DNA of 64,000 nucleotides. Origin: Bosea vestrisii (GTDB taxonomy: Bacteria; Pseudomonadota; Alphaproteobacteria; Rhizobiales; Beijerinckiaceae). The DNA lies in NCBI RefSeq assembly GCF_030144325.1, contig NZ_CP126307.1:3934001-3998000 (forward strand), in the 5' to 3' direction. Of this stretch, positions 49,548 through 58,462 are shown piece after piece. The notes under the pieces are model-generated. The model saw only the letters and a list, made by a program, of their open reading frames with translations. It made no database searches and had not been told where the DNA came from. Both the position numbers and the translations under genes were made by a program. Numbering within the stretch: position 1 is the first letter of the stretch; each line of letters begins with the position of its first letter.

Positions 49548-50452
49548 GCGCGCACGTTGAAGCTGCGGCGCAGGCGGTCGCCGACGAGGTTGAGCGACAT
49601 GATCAGGAGCACCAGCGCGATGCCGGGGAAAACGGCGATCCAGTATTCGCCGGAGAGCAGGAACTCGAAGCCGTTGGCGATCAAAAGGCCGAGCGAGGGC
49701 TGCGTCACCGGCACGCCGACACCGAGGAAGGAGAGCGTCGCTTCCAGCGTGATCGCCGAGGCGATGCTGATCGAGGCGACGACGAGCACGGCGCCGACAG
49801 AGTTCGGCAGGAGATGCGCCAGCATGATGTGCCGCGTCGGCAGGCCGAAATTCACGGCCGCCTCGATATATTCCTTGCGCCGCTCGACCAACGCCGCCGC
49901 CCGCATCAGGCGAGCATACTGTGCCCACTGCACCAGCACGATGGCGAGGATGACCTTGTCGACGCCGCGCCCGATCGAGGCGAGCAGGACCAGCGCGACC
50001 AGGATCGAGGGGAAGCCGAGCATGAAGTCGACGATGCGCATCAGCACGGCATCGACCACGCCGCCGAACTGCGCCGCGGCGAGCCCGGCCATGATGCCGA
50101 TGGTGAGCGCCCCAACCGTGGAGGCAAGCCCGACGAGCAGGCTGGTACGCAGGCCATAGAGGATGGCGCTGAGCATATCGCGGCCCTGTGCGTCGCTGCC
50201 GAGCCAGTAGCTGAAGCCGGCCATGCCCTGTTCGCCGGGCGCCAACCGGTTGTCCATCACGCTGAGAGAGGCGAGGTCATGCGGGTTCTGCGGCGCGATC
50301 ACCGGCGCGAGCAAGGCGAGCAGCACCATGATCCCCAGCAGGATCACGGCGCCGCGCGTCGTCGGGCGGTTGCGCAGGCGGCGCAGCACCTTCTCACGCA
50401 AGGGCGTATCGGCCTGCGCGGGGCCGGCGAGGCGGGGAGCGTCGAGACTCAT
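49544..50452 (-). CDS. Peptide-type ABC importer permease (OppC/DppC type)
   Basis: The 302-residue protein has the DppC layout: a cytoplasmic N-terminus with RRLRNRPTTRGAVILLGIM leading into the first helix, a periplasmic loop (YWLGSDAQGRDMLSAILYGL), and the ATPase-contact segment EYIEAAVNFGLPTRHIMLAH. About six membrane segments are visible. It pairs with the DppB-type permease whose gene it overlaps by four bases. Confidence 0.93.
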   Translation of the reverse strand: MSLDAPRLAGPAQADTPLREKVLRRLRNRPTTRGAVILLGIMVLLALLAPVIAPQNPHDLASLSVMDNRLAPGEQGMAGFSYWLGSDAQGRDMLSAILYGLRTSLLVGLASTVGALTIGIMAGLAAAQFGGVVDAVLMRIVDFMLGFPSILVALVLLASIGRGVDKVILAIVLVQWAQYARLMRAAALVERRKEYIEAAVNFGLPTRHIMLAHLLPNSVGAVLVVASISIASAITLEATLSFLGVGVPVTQPSLGLLIANGFEFLLSGEYWIAVFPGIALVLLIMSLNLVGDRLRRSFNVRA

Positions 50453-51426
50453 GCCTGCTCTCCGGCGAGCTTCACCCGCGGGTCGAGCGCGGCATAGAGC
50501 ACGTCGACCAGGAAGTTGACGGTGACGAAGAGCAGCGTCGCCAAGAGGACATAGGCGACGACCACCGGGCGATCGAGCTGGTAGACCGAGTCGATCAGCA
50601 GCTTGCCCATGCCCGGCCAGGCGAAGACGGTCTCGGTGATGGTCGAGAAGGCGACAAGGCTGCCGAATTCGACGCCGACCACGGTGACGACCGGGATCAG
50701 GATGTTGCGCAGCACATGCCGGTTGACGATGCGCTTGGGCCGGACGCCCTTGGCCCGGGCGTATTTCACATAGTCCTGCGTCATCGTCTCGGCGGTGCCG
50801 GCGGCGACCAGGCGCACGATCAGCGCGAGGTTCGGAATCGCGAGGTTGAGCGCCGGCAAGGCGATGTGATGCAGCCCGTCCAAGGTCAGCAGGCTAGTCT
50901 GGACGCCGAGGAGTGAGACCGTCTCGCCGCGCCCGGCCGTCGGCAACCAGCCGAGCAGCACGGCAAAGAGCAGGATCAGCATCATGCCCTTCCAGAAACT
51001 CGGCAGCGAGAAGCCGAGCACGGTTCCGGCCATGACGATGCGGGCGCGCCGGCTGTCCGGATTCAAGCCCACCATCAGCCCGAGCGGGATGCCGGCGGCG
51101 AGCGCCAGCGTCATTGCCAGCAGGACGAGCTCGAAGGTTGCCGGCAAGCGCGCCAGGATCAGCTGGAGCGCCGGCACGCCATGCACGAAGGAGCGGCCGA
51201 GATCGCCCTTCAACGCATTGGCCATGAAGGTCAGGTATTGCTGCCAGACCGGCAGGTCGAGCCCCAGGCGGCGGATCAGCGCCTCGCGCTCGGCCGCACT
51301 GGCCGAGGGCGAGACCAGGAGCTCGATCGGGTCGCCGATGCCGTAGACGGCGAAGAAGACCACGACCGAGACCGCGAGCAGCACGAGCACGCTCTGGATC
51401 AGCCGCTGCAGGACATAGGCGGTCAT
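50449..51426 (-). CDS. Peptide-type ABC importer permease (OppB/DppB type)
   Basis: The 325-residue protein opens with MTAYVLQRLIQSVLVLLAVS, the usual DppB first membrane helix, and has the contact loop DYVKYARAKGVRPKRIVNRH, then VLRNILIPVVTVVG, and a final helix near the C-terminus. Six membrane segments are expected. It overlaps the DppC-type gene by four bases and follows the binding-protein gene by 30 bases. Confidence 0.93.
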   Translation of the reverse strand: MTAYVLQRLIQSVLVLLAVSVVVFFAVYGIGDPIELLVSPSASAAEREALIRRLGLDLPVWQQYLTFMANALKGDLGRSFVHGVPALQLILARLPATFELVLLAMTLALAAGIPLGLMVGLNPDSRRARIVMAGTVLGFSLPSFWKGMMLILLFAVLLGWLPTAGRGETVSLLGVQTSLLTLDGLHHIALPALNLAIPNLALIVRLVAAGTAETMTQDYVKYARAKGVRPKRIVNRHVLRNILIPVVTVVGVEFGSLVAFSTITETVFAWPGMGKLLIDSVYQLDRPVVVAYVLLATLLFVTVNFLVDVLYAALDPRVKLAGEQA

Positions 51427-51456
51427 GCATCGAACCTCGAAGGGGTGATCGCCGGC

Positions 51457-53067
51457 TTACTTCGCCGGCTTCACCGACATGGCGAGCATGAACTGGTCGG
51501 CGCGGCCGGCGACGGCGAGCTCCGACTTGAAGGCCCAGATGCCGCTTTCGAAGTGGAGAGGGATGAAGGCGCCATCGTCGAGGACGAGCTTCATCGCCTG
51601 CTGCAGCAATTCGGCGCGCTTCTTGTCGTCGAGCGTCGAGACCGCGGCGCGGATCACCTTGTCGAACTCATCGTTCTTGTAGCCGCCATAGTTCGAGCCG
51701 CCGAGGGTCTTGGCCTCGTTCGGGGTCGGCGGCCACTGGCGCAGGAAGGAGGCGGCTTCGCCGGTCGCCGAACCCCAGCCGCCGATCGCGACGCTGAACT
51801 CCTTCTTGGCGCGGCGCGGGAAGTAGATCGCCCGCGTCATCGCGTCGACCTCGGCCTTGATGCCGATCTGGGTCAGATACTGCGCGACCGCCTGGGTGAT
51901 CTGGCTGTCGTTGATGTAGCGGTCATTGGTCGAGGACAGCGTCAGCTGGAAACCATTGGGATAGCCGGCCTCGGCCAGCAGCTTCTTCGCTGCGGCGGGA
52001 TCATAGGCGAGCTTGGGCGGGTTCGGCAGCGTGCCGAACATGCCGGTCGGCAGGTACTGGTAGGCCGACTCGGCGGCGCCATCCATGATGCGCTTGACGA
52101 TCGCCTCGCGGTCGATGGCGAGCGACATCGCCTTGCGCACGCGCGCATCCTTCAGCGGATTCTTGCCGTCGGGCGTCTTGACGAAGGGGCTCTCATCGCG
52201 GGCGACATCGAGCTGGAAATAGATCACCCGGGTCGAGGGCGTGATGACATGGCCGAAGCGCTTGTCGCCCTTGATGCGGCCGAGATCGCGCGCGGCCGGG
52301 TTCTCGATCACGTCGTAATCGCCGGCAAGCAGGCCGGCGAGGCGCGGGCCCGCATTGGTCACCGGCAGGAAGCGCACGCTCGCCCAGGGCTGCTGCCCAC
52401 CCCAATGGTCGGGGTTGCGCTCGAGCTCGATCGACGAGCCCCGCACATAGGACTTCAGCTTGTACGGCCCGGTGCCGATGGCCATCGAGCCGTCATTGAA
52501 GTTGTTGACCGCCGGCCAGGGACCGGTGACGCCGCAGTTCTTGGCGATATCGTAGCTGATGGTGTCGTGCTGCACGATCGAGGCGGAGAGGATCGGCAGG
52601 CCCGACAGCAGCGTCGGCAGCAGCGGCTCCGGCTCCTTGGTCTCGATGATCAAGGTGTTGGCGTCGGGCGTCTCGACCTTGGCGAAATTGCCGGTGATGT
52701 CGGCGAAGGAATCGGAGACCTTGGTCTCATTCTTCAGCGTGCGGCAGAAGGTGAAGACCACGTCCTGCGCCCCGAAGGTCTGGCCGTTGGTGAACTTGAC
52801 GCCCTGGCGCAGCTTGAAGGTCCAGCGGTTCTTGCCGTCATTCTCCCAGGAGGTGGCGAGGCCCGGCTGCAGTGCCTGCTTCTCGTCCTGCCGCACGAGA
52901 TTGTCGAAGATGTGCTGGGCGAGCGCGTTGTTGGGGGTGAGGTCGTGATAATGCGGGTCGACCGCGGTCGGCTCGGAGGCGAGCGCGATGCGCAGGCTCT
53001 GCGCCATGGCCGGCGCGCTCAGCATGCTGGCGCCGAGCAGAATGGTGATGAGCACACGCTGACGCAT
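51457..53067 (-). CDS. Peptide-type ABC importer substrate-binding protein (family 5)
   Basis: The 536-residue receptor starts at 53067 (MRQRVLITILLGASMLSAPA), with GGAG eight bases upstream. The signal peptide ends near AMAQ at 23. The mature family 5 domain shows LASEPTAVDPHYHDLTPNNA, WTFKLRQGVKFTNGQTFGAQ and later VRKAMSLAIDREAIVKRI. Such receptors bind peptides, opines or other amides. It heads the operon through the ATPases and the hydrolase, and is divergent from an RpiR-family regulator. Confidence 0.93.
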   Translation of the reverse strand: MRQRVLITILLGASMLSAPAMAQSLRIALASEPTAVDPHYHDLTPNNALAQHIFDNLVRQDEKQALQPGLATSWENDGKNRWTFKLRQGVKFTNGQTFGAQDVVFTFCRTLKNETKVSDSFADITGNFAKVETPDANTLIIETKEPEPLLPTLLSGLPILSASIVQHDTISYDIAKNCGVTGPWPAVNNFNDGSMAIGTGPYKLKSYVRGSSIELERNPDHWGGQQPWASVRFLPVTNAGPRLAGLLAGDYDVIENPAARDLGRIKGDKRFGHVITPSTRVIYFQLDVARDESPFVKTPDGKNPLKDARVRKAMSLAIDREAIVKRIMDGAAESAYQYLPTGMFGTLPNPPKLAYDPAAAKKLLAEAGYPNGFQLTLSSTNDRYINDSQITQAVAQYLTQIGIKAEVDAMTRAIYFPRRAKKEFSVAIGGWGSATGEAASFLRQWPPTPNEAKTLGGSNYGGYKNDEFDKVIRAAVSTLDDKKRAELLQQAMKLVLDDGAFIPLHFESGIWAFKSELAVAGRADQFMLAMSVKPAK

Positions 53068-53098
53068 CAGTCCGTCTCCGTTCCCGTAGCTGGTCGTT

Positions 53099-53137
53099 TT
53101 GACAGCTTTATTTTCACGCGGTAGCAAACATGAAAAT
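53099..53137. promoter_or_regulatory. RpiR-type operator candidate overlapping a promoter
   Basis: ATTTTCA (53110-53116) and TGAAAAT (53131-53137) form a seven-base inverted repeat with 14 bases between. On the plus strand TTGACA (53099-53104) is followed after 17 bases by TAGCAA (53122-53127), a weak -10 box, so the site would overlap the regulator's own promoter. It lies in the 97-base divergent gap. Confidence 0.5.
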
Positions 53138-53164
53138 GATCCGACGTCAATCTGTGGGAGAGCC

Positions 53165-54037
53165 ATGTCACGCGCCCTGAAGCCGACGACGGACCTCGCC
53201 AACCGCATCGCCCAGGTCTACCCGTCGCTGAGCGAGGGGCATCGCAAGGTGGCGGACTTCGTGCTGCAGAGCCCGCTCGATTCCGCGACCGTGACGATCG
53301 AAGGGCTGGCCGAAAAGAGCGGCACGTCGACCGCGACCGTGACCCGCTTCGTCCGGGCGCTGGGCTACCGCAATTATGGCGATTTCCGCGCGGCGCTGTC
53401 GACGGCGCTGAAGGTCGCGATGGGACCGGTGGAGGGCCTCGCCGACGCCCGCGCCGCGGCCGGTTCGGTCTTCGCGACCATGACGACGACGCTGAAGGGC
53501 GAGGCCGCCAATCTCGACGAGGCGATCGCGACTCTGGAGGAGGAGACGGTCAACCGCGCCATCACCCTGCTTTTGAAGGCGCGCCGCATCTTCATCGTCG
53601 GCTCGGGCGCGAGCCATTACGTCGGCGCCTTCCTCGAGGATGGGCTCGCGCTCTATCTCGACGCCGATGTCGTCTTCGCCTCCTCGCGCGGCGGGCCGGA
53701 GCGCGCCGTCCGCCACATGCTCTCGACGGGACCGAAGGACGTCGTCATCGCGATCTCGCTGCCGCGCTATTCGCGCGCCACGCTGGAGCTCGCCAGGTTC
53801 ACCAAGAAGCGCGGCGCCATCCTGATCGCGCTGACCGACGGGCCGTCATCGCCGCTGGTTCCGCTGGCCGACATGACCTTGTACGCCCCGGCCCGCAACA
53901 GCTTCCTGCCCAACTCGCCGACCGCCGCCTTCGCTGTGGCCGACGCTTTGATCACCACGCTGGCGCGTGAGCGCCCCGATGCGGTCGAGGCGCTGAAGGG
54001 CTTGAGCGAAAGCCTGCTCTGGACCTTCCACTACTAG
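53165..54037 (+). CDS. MurR/RpiR-family transcriptional regulator
   Basis: The 290-residue protein starts at ATG 53165 after GGGAG. It has the RpiR helix-turn-helix (LAEKSGTSTATVTRFVRALG) and a C-terminal SIS sugar-phosphate-binding domain (FIVGSGASHYVGAFLEDGLA, then DVVIAISLPRYSRATLELAR). Regulators of this family sense phosphosugars or related ligands. It is divergent from the peptide-type importer operon and converges with the dehydrogenase gene at 54041, so control of the importer is likely. Confidence 0.93.
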   Translation: MSRALKPTTDLANRIAQVYPSLSEGHRKVADFVLQSPLDSATVTIEGLAEKSGTSTATVTRFVRALGYRNYGDFRAALSTALKVAMGPVEGLADARAAAGSVFATMTTTLKGEAANLDEAIATLEEETVNRAITLLLKARRIFIVGSGASHYVGAFLEDGLALYLDADVVFASSRGGPERAVRHMLSTGPKDVVIAISLPRYSRATLELARFTKKRGAILIALTDGPSSPLVPLADMTLYAPARNSFLPNSPTAAFAVADALITTLARERPDAVEALKGLSESLLWTFHY

Positions 54038-54040
54038 CTA

Positions 54041-55075
54041 TCAGCCGAGCTCGACCATGGCGCCGGTTTCGGCAGAGCGCTGCACGGCTGCGATCACCTT
54101 CAGCGTGTTCAGGCCTTCGCGTCCCGAAGCGATCGGTGTCACGCCCTTGCGGATGACGTCGCAGAAATGCCTGATCTGGACCCGGAGCGGGTCTTCCTGC
54201 ACGACAGGAACCCGCTCGCGTACCAGCGGCTCCCACCAACTGCGCTTAACCGGGTTGGACCAGATTTCGAGCTGCGGGATGGTCAACGAGCCGTGCGTGC
54301 CGCCGATCTGGTAGCAGGACTGGTCCTGTTGCGGGTAGACCGGGTTCTCGCCCGTCGTCATCTCCCAGCTCCACGGCGCCACGATCGAGTCGGACACCGT
54401 GACCGTGCCGAGCACGCCATTGGCGAAGCGCAGGAGGATGGCGGCGGTCTCCTCGACCGCATGGCTGCGCACGGCGTTGGAGGCGTGCGCCTGCACCGAG
54501 ACGACCTCGCCGCAGAGATAGCGGAACAGGTCGACATCGTGGATCAGGTTGAGCAGGATCGGCCCTGCGCCCTTCTCGCGCCGCCAGTCGGCTTCGAAGT
54601 AATCATCGGGCTTCATCAGCCAGAAGTGCCCGCTCAGCGCCAGCACACGGCCGAGTCGGCCGGAATCGACGATCTCCTTGGCCTTGCGGATCATCGGGTT
54701 GTAGCGCCGGTGATGGCCGGTGAGCAGTGGCACGCCGGCCTTCTCTGCCGCCGCGACCAGGCGCTCACCCTCGGCGAGGTCATCGGCCAGCGGCTTCTCG
54801 ACGATGGCCGGGATGCCGGCCTCGACCGCCTCCAGCCCGTTGCGGACATGGAGCTGGTTCGGCGTCGCGATGATCACGCCGTCGGGCTGATCGGCCGCCA
54901 GCATCTCGGCGAAGGACGGAAACCAGGGTGCGCCCAGCGCTGCCGCGACCGCACGTCCCGCCGTTGTCGGATCGACCACCGCCGACAGCACGGCGCGCGA
55001 CTCGGCCGCGACATGCTCGGCATGGCGCCGGCCGATCAGCCCGGCGCCGATGACGGCAAGCTTTACCGGAGTCAT
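54041..55075 (-). CDS. Gfo/Idh/MocA-family oxidoreductase
   Basis: The 344-residue protein starts at 55075 (MTPVKLAVIGAGLIGRRHAE); an upstream extension of the frame shadows the aroQ gene. It has the Rossmann motif GAGLIG, the family lysine motif in IVEKPLADD near residue 95, and the HDVDLFRYLCG helix whose His is catalytic in inositol-dehydrogenase relatives. It oxidises a polyol, sugar or cyclitol with NAD(P). Seven bases separate it from the dehydroquinase gene, so a cyclitol such as quinate or shikimate is an attractive substrate; this is inference. Confidence 0.88.
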   Translation of the reverse strand: MTPVKLAVIGAGLIGRRHAEHVAAESRAVLSAVVDPTTAGRAVAAALGAPWFPSFAEMLAADQPDGVIIATPNQLHVRNGLEAVEAGIPAIVEKPLADDLAEGERLVAAAEKAGVPLLTGHHRRYNPMIRKAKEIVDSGRLGRVLALSGHFWLMKPDDYFEADWRREKGAGPILLNLIHDVDLFRYLCGEVVSVQAHASNAVRSHAVEETAAILLRFANGVLGTVTVSDSIVAPWSWEMTTGENPVYPQQDQSCYQIGGTHGSLTIPQLEIWSNPVKRSWWEPLVRERVPVVQEDPLRVQIRHFCDVIRKGVTPIASGREGLNTLKVIAAVQRSAETGAMVELG

Positions 55076-55082
55076 GGGCGGT

Positions 55083-55532
55083 TCAGGCCTTCTTCTCGTC
55101 GGCGAGCTTGGCGACCCGGCGCAGCGAGAGCAGATAGCCCTGCGTGCCGAAGCCGGCGATGACGCCGTCGGCGCGCAGTGAGACATAGGAATGGTGCCGG
55201 AAGCTCTCGCGCTTGTGCACATTCGAGATGTGGCACTCGATCACCGTGCCGTCAAAGGCGTTGAGCGCGTCGAGGATCGCGACCGAGGTGTGGGTGAAGG
55301 CGCCGGGGTTGATGACGATGCCGACCGCCTGCTCGCGGGCTTCATGGATCCAGTCGATGATCTCGTATTCGCGGTTCGACTGGTGGAAGCGGATCTCGAG
55401 GTCGAGCTCCTTGCCCAGTGCCCGGCAGGCATCCTCGACATCGGCCAGGGTTTCCGAGCCGTAGATATGCGGCTGGCGCTTGCCGAGCAGGTTCAGGTTC
55501 GGGCCGTTGAGGACGTAGACGAGGCGGGACAT
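55083..55532 (-). CDS. aroQ: Type II 3-dehydroquinate dehydratase
   Basis: The 149-residue enzyme has the complete type II active site: NGPNLNLLG at 9-17, Arg19 and the catalytic Tyr24 in KRQPHIYG, Asn75 in INPGAFTHTS, His101 in ECHISNVH and Arg112. It interconverts 3-dehydroquinate and 3-dehydroshikimate. The type occurs in both biosynthesis and catabolism. Here it lies in a run with a Gfo/Idh dehydrogenase, a deacylase and an importer, and no other aro genes, which favours quinate- or shikimate-like catabolism toward protocatechuate. Confidence 0.92.
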   Translation of the reverse strand: MSRLVYVLNGPNLNLLGKRQPHIYGSETLADVEDACRALGKELDLEIRFHQSNREYEIIDWIHEAREQAVGIVINPGAFTHTSVAILDALNAFDGTVIECHISNVHKRESFRHHSYVSLRADGVIAGFGTQGYLLSLRRVAKLADEKKA

Positions 55533-55607
55533 GGAAAGCTCCTGAGATCGCGGCGGCATGTTGCCGCTATCGAGCCGCGGCGCAAGATCGAGTTCCGGGG
55601 CCGAAGC

Positions 55608-56570
55608 TCAGCCGCCGATGCGTCGGCTGCTGGCGACGCCAAAATGGCAGATCGCCTCGCCGAGCTTGGGCGCGGTATTCGGGAAGATGATGTAGCCGTC
55701 GCGCGATGCCGTCACCCTGGAGCCGTCGGCACGATGGGCGAGGGCGGCGCCGGCCTTGACTGCGTCCCCGGTGCGCCAGCCCGTCTCGGCGCGGTCGCCT
55801 TCCGCCTCGCAGAGCAGGACCTCGACCATCTCGATCACGTCGCTGAGCGCTGCGGGTGGGAGGGCAGCGTCGACCATTTGCAATTGCGCCAGCGTGTTGC
55901 GGATCGCGGCATGGCCGATATCGGCGGCCTTCGGATCGTCATGCGTGCCGCATTCCAGCGTCACTGCATAACCGCCGCAGAAGCGCATGAACTCGGTCGT
56001 GCCATAGCCCTCGGTCACATTGAGCTTCGGCACCGGCAGGCGCGCGCGGATGTCGAGCAGCCGGGCGTAATTGTCGAGCCAGCCATGGATCGCGGTCGCG
56101 ACGCCGAGGCATGAGGCGAGCGCCATTTCCTCTTCGGCCCTGGCGAAGGGTTCGAGCGCGCCACGATTATTGCCGGGTCCGAAGAAGACGAAGGGCTCGC
56201 CCTCCTGCCGGAAGGAGTGGATGTCGAGCAGCACATCGTGCTGGCGCAGCAGCGCGCAGACAGGGTTGCCGATCCGGTCCTCGTAGTCGCCTGCGAGCGG
56301 GCGCTCGCGCAGGTCGCGGTTGAAGTTGCGATCACCCTCGCGCGTCTTCTGGCGGAAGGCCTTGGGGTTGGTGACGGGCAGGAAGGTGACCTCGCCGCGC
56401 AGGATCTTGATCCGCCCCGCCCGGCAATCCTCGATGGCGCGCCTGATCGCGGCCGGCCCGCAGGGCTCGTTGCCATGGACGGCGCCGGTGACGATCAGTT
56501 TTGGGCCGGGTTTCAGGCCGATGAAGCTGATGGTTTCGAGCGGGCCGTCGTCGAGGTCGGTGGTGGTCAC
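55608..56570 (-). CDS. Succinylglutamate desuccinylase/aspartoacylase-like M14 deacylase
   Basis: The 320-residue protein starts at a GTG at 56570 (VTTTDLDDGPLETISFIG), since upstream in-frame residues overlap the permease gene. Zinc ligands are visible: His32 and Glu35 in TGAVHGNEPCG and His118 in LLDIHSFRQEGEP, with TEGYGTTEFMRF and ECGTHDDP following. This is the AspA/AstE branch of carboxypeptidase-fold deacylases, which split N-acyl groups from amino acids. It may hydrolyse an amide imported by the neighbouring ABC system. Confidence 0.85.
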   Translation of the reverse strand: MTTTDLDDGPLETISFIGLKPGPKLIVTGAVHGNEPCGPAAIRRAIEDCRAGRIKILRGEVTFLPVTNPKAFRQKTREGDRNFNRDLRERPLAGDYEDRIGNPVCALLRQHDVLLDIHSFRQEGEPFVFFGPGNNRGALEPFARAEEEMALASCLGVATAIHGWLDNYARLLDIRARLPVPKLNVTEGYGTTEFMRFCGGYAVTLECGTHDDPKAADIGHAAIRNTLAQLQMVDAALPPAALSDVIEMVEVLLCEAEGDRAETGWRTGDAVKAGAALAHRADGSRVTASRDGYIIFPNTAPKLGEAICHFGVASSRRIGG

Positions 56571-56598
56571 GGGATAGGCTCTCGTCGGAAGGGGGAGT

Positions 56599-57420
56599 TC
56601 AGGCCTTGCGGGTCTGCGAGTGCGGATCGAGGATGTCGCGCAGGCCGTCGCCGAGCAGGTTGAGGCCAAGCACGGTCAGGAAAATGGCGAGACCCGGGAA
56701 GATCGAGATCCAGGGCGCGGTCGAGATCTGGTCGCGCGCATCCGACAGCATCGAGCCCCAGCTCGGGAAGGGCGGGCGGATGCCGAGGCCGAGGAAGGAG
56801 AGCGAGGCTTCGGCCAGCACCGCGCCGCCCATGCCGAGCGTGCCGATCACAATGATCGGGCCGGCGATGTTCGGCAGGATCTGCGTGAACATGATCCGGA
56901 AGGTGCCGTAGCCCAGCGAACGGGCGGCCTCGACATAGCCGAGCGACTTGACCGACAGGGTCGCTGCCCGCGTCAGGCGGCAGGTGAAGGACCAGTTGGT
57001 CAGGCCGAGCGCGATCAGCAGGCTGGTGAGGCCCGGCTGCAGGATCGCCATGATCGCCAATGCGAAGATCAGCGAGGGGATGGCGAGCATCATGTTGGTG
57101 AGGCCGTTGACGAAATCGTCCCACCAGCCGCCCCAGTAGCCGGCGGAGAGGCCGAGCGCGACGCCGATCAGCGTGTTGATCAATTGCGAGACGATCCCGA
57201 TCGTCAGCGAGATGCGCGCGCCATGCAGCACACGGCTGTAGATGTCCCGGCCCTGCGCATCGGTGCCGAACCAGAATTCGGATCCCGGTGGGACCTCGGC
57301 GTTCATTAGGTTGGCGTCCATGACCGGGTCGGTATGGGCGAGCCAGGGCGCGAAGACGCCGCCTGCCACGACGAGCGCAAAGCAGGTGGCGCCGATCCAG
57401 AGGTTGGCACGGAACTTCAT
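56599..57420 (-). CDS. Second peptide-type ABC importer, permease (DppC type)
   Basis: The 273-residue protein has a short N-terminus (MKFRANLWIGATCFALVVAG), the periplasmic segment FWFGTDAQGRDIYSRVLHGA and the contact loop LGYVEAARSLGYGTFRIMFT, typical of DppC permeases. About six membrane segments are visible. It follows the DppB-type gene by nine bases and precedes the deacylase gene. No ATPase gene lies in this operon. Confidence 0.92.
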   Translation of the reverse strand: MKFRANLWIGATCFALVVAGGVFAPWLAHTDPVMDANLMNAEVPPGSEFWFGTDAQGRDIYSRVLHGARISLTIGIVSQLINTLIGVALGLSAGYWGGWWDDFVNGLTNMMLAIPSLIFALAIMAILQPGLTSLLIALGLTNWSFTCRLTRAATLSVKSLGYVEAARSLGYGTFRIMFTQILPNIAGPIIVIGTLGMGGAVLAEASLSFLGLGIRPPFPSWGSMLSDARDQISTAPWISIFPGLAIFLTVLGLNLLGDGLRDILDPHSQTRKA

Positions 57421-57429
57421 CGGAGCGGC

Positions 57430-58365
57430 CTAGCTGTACTTGATGCGCGGATCGACGACGGCGCAGAGCACGTCGACGGCGATGTTCACGACGAGAAAGA
57501 AGAGCACGATCGTCAGGATGCAGCCCTGCACCGCCGGGATGTCGCGCCAGGTGACGCTGTCGACCAGGAGGGAGCCGAGTCCCGGCCAGGCGAAGAGCTT
57601 CTCGACGACGACCGCCTGGCCGAGGACCGAGCCGAACTGCAGGCCGAGCGTGGTCAGGACGATGACCAGTGCGTTGCGGGCGACGTGCCAGCGCATCACC
57701 CGGTAGGCGCTGGCGCCCTTGGCGCGGGCGGTGCGGACGAAGTCGGCGTGCAGGATCTCGAGCACGGCGGCGCGGGAGGTGCGGGCGAGTAGGGCTAATG
57801 GCGAGACGCCGAGCGCGATCGCCGGCAGCACGATGTAGCGCGGATCGCCATCGCCATAGCCGAAGCTCGGGAACCAGTTCAGCGTCAGCGCGAAGAAGTA
57901 CATCAGGAGCAGGCCGAGCCAGAACATCGGTAGCGACAGGCCCGAGACAGCGAAGACCATCGAGAACATGTCGACCCAGCTTCCCGGCTTCAGCGCAGCC
58001 AGGAAACCGAGCGGCACGCCGATGACGATGGCGAAGAACATCGCCGCGAGCGCAAGCTGGAGGCTCGGCCAGAGCCGCTCGCCGATCAGGTTGGTGACCG
58101 GTTGGCGAGTGCGGAAGGAATCGCCGAGATCGAAGGTCGCGAGCCCGCCGACATATTTTGCGAAGCGCAGCGGCAGCGGGTCGTTGAGGCCGAACTGCTC
58201 GTTCATGCGGGCAATGGTCGCGGCGTCGATATTGCTGCGCCCGTCGGCCATCTGGCTGGTGGCGAAATTGCCGGGGATGACGCTGAACAGCACGAAGATC
58301 AGCGCCGCGACCGCCAGCAGGATCGGAATGGCCTGCAGCAGCCGGCGAAAGACGTAAGGCAACAT
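57430..58365 (-). CDS. Second peptide-type ABC importer, permease (DppB type)
   Basis: The 311-residue protein begins MLPYVFRRLLQAIPILLAVA, the DppB first helix, and includes the contact loop DFVRTARAKGASAYRVMRWH and a final helix near TIVLFFLVVNIAVDVLCAVV. It lies 97 bases downstream of the binding-protein gene, beyond a strong hairpin, and just before the DppC-type gene. Confidence 0.92.
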   Translation of the reverse strand: MLPYVFRRLLQAIPILLAVAALIFVLFSVIPGNFATSQMADGRSNIDAATIARMNEQFGLNDPLPLRFAKYVGGLATFDLGDSFRTRQPVTNLIGERLWPSLQLALAAMFFAIVIGVPLGFLAALKPGSWVDMFSMVFAVSGLSLPMFWLGLLLMYFFALTLNWFPSFGYGDGDPRYIVLPAIALGVSPLALLARTSRAAVLEILHADFVRTARAKGASAYRVMRWHVARNALVIVLTTLGLQFGSVLGQAVVVEKLFAWPGLGSLLVDSVTWRDIPAVQGCILTIVLFFLVVNIAVDVLCAVVDPRIKYS

Positions 58366-58422
58366 GACAGAAGGCTCCTGAGGCCGCTAGCGCGGGTCGT
58401 GACCGACGGGCGGAGGCGGGCA

Positions 58423-58452
58423 AGCCCCCGCCGTCATGTGACGGCGGGGGCT
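58423..58452 (-). other. Perfect 14-pair hairpin inside the second importer operon
   Basis: AGCCCCCGCCGTCA and TGACGGCGGGGGCT are exact complements separated by only two bases. The element lies just after the binding-protein stop and before the permease genes. Such hairpins often stabilise the upstream receptor mRNA, allowing more receptor than permease. Without a T run it is not a classical terminator. Confidence 0.65.
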
Positions 58453-58462
58453 CAGGATGAGT

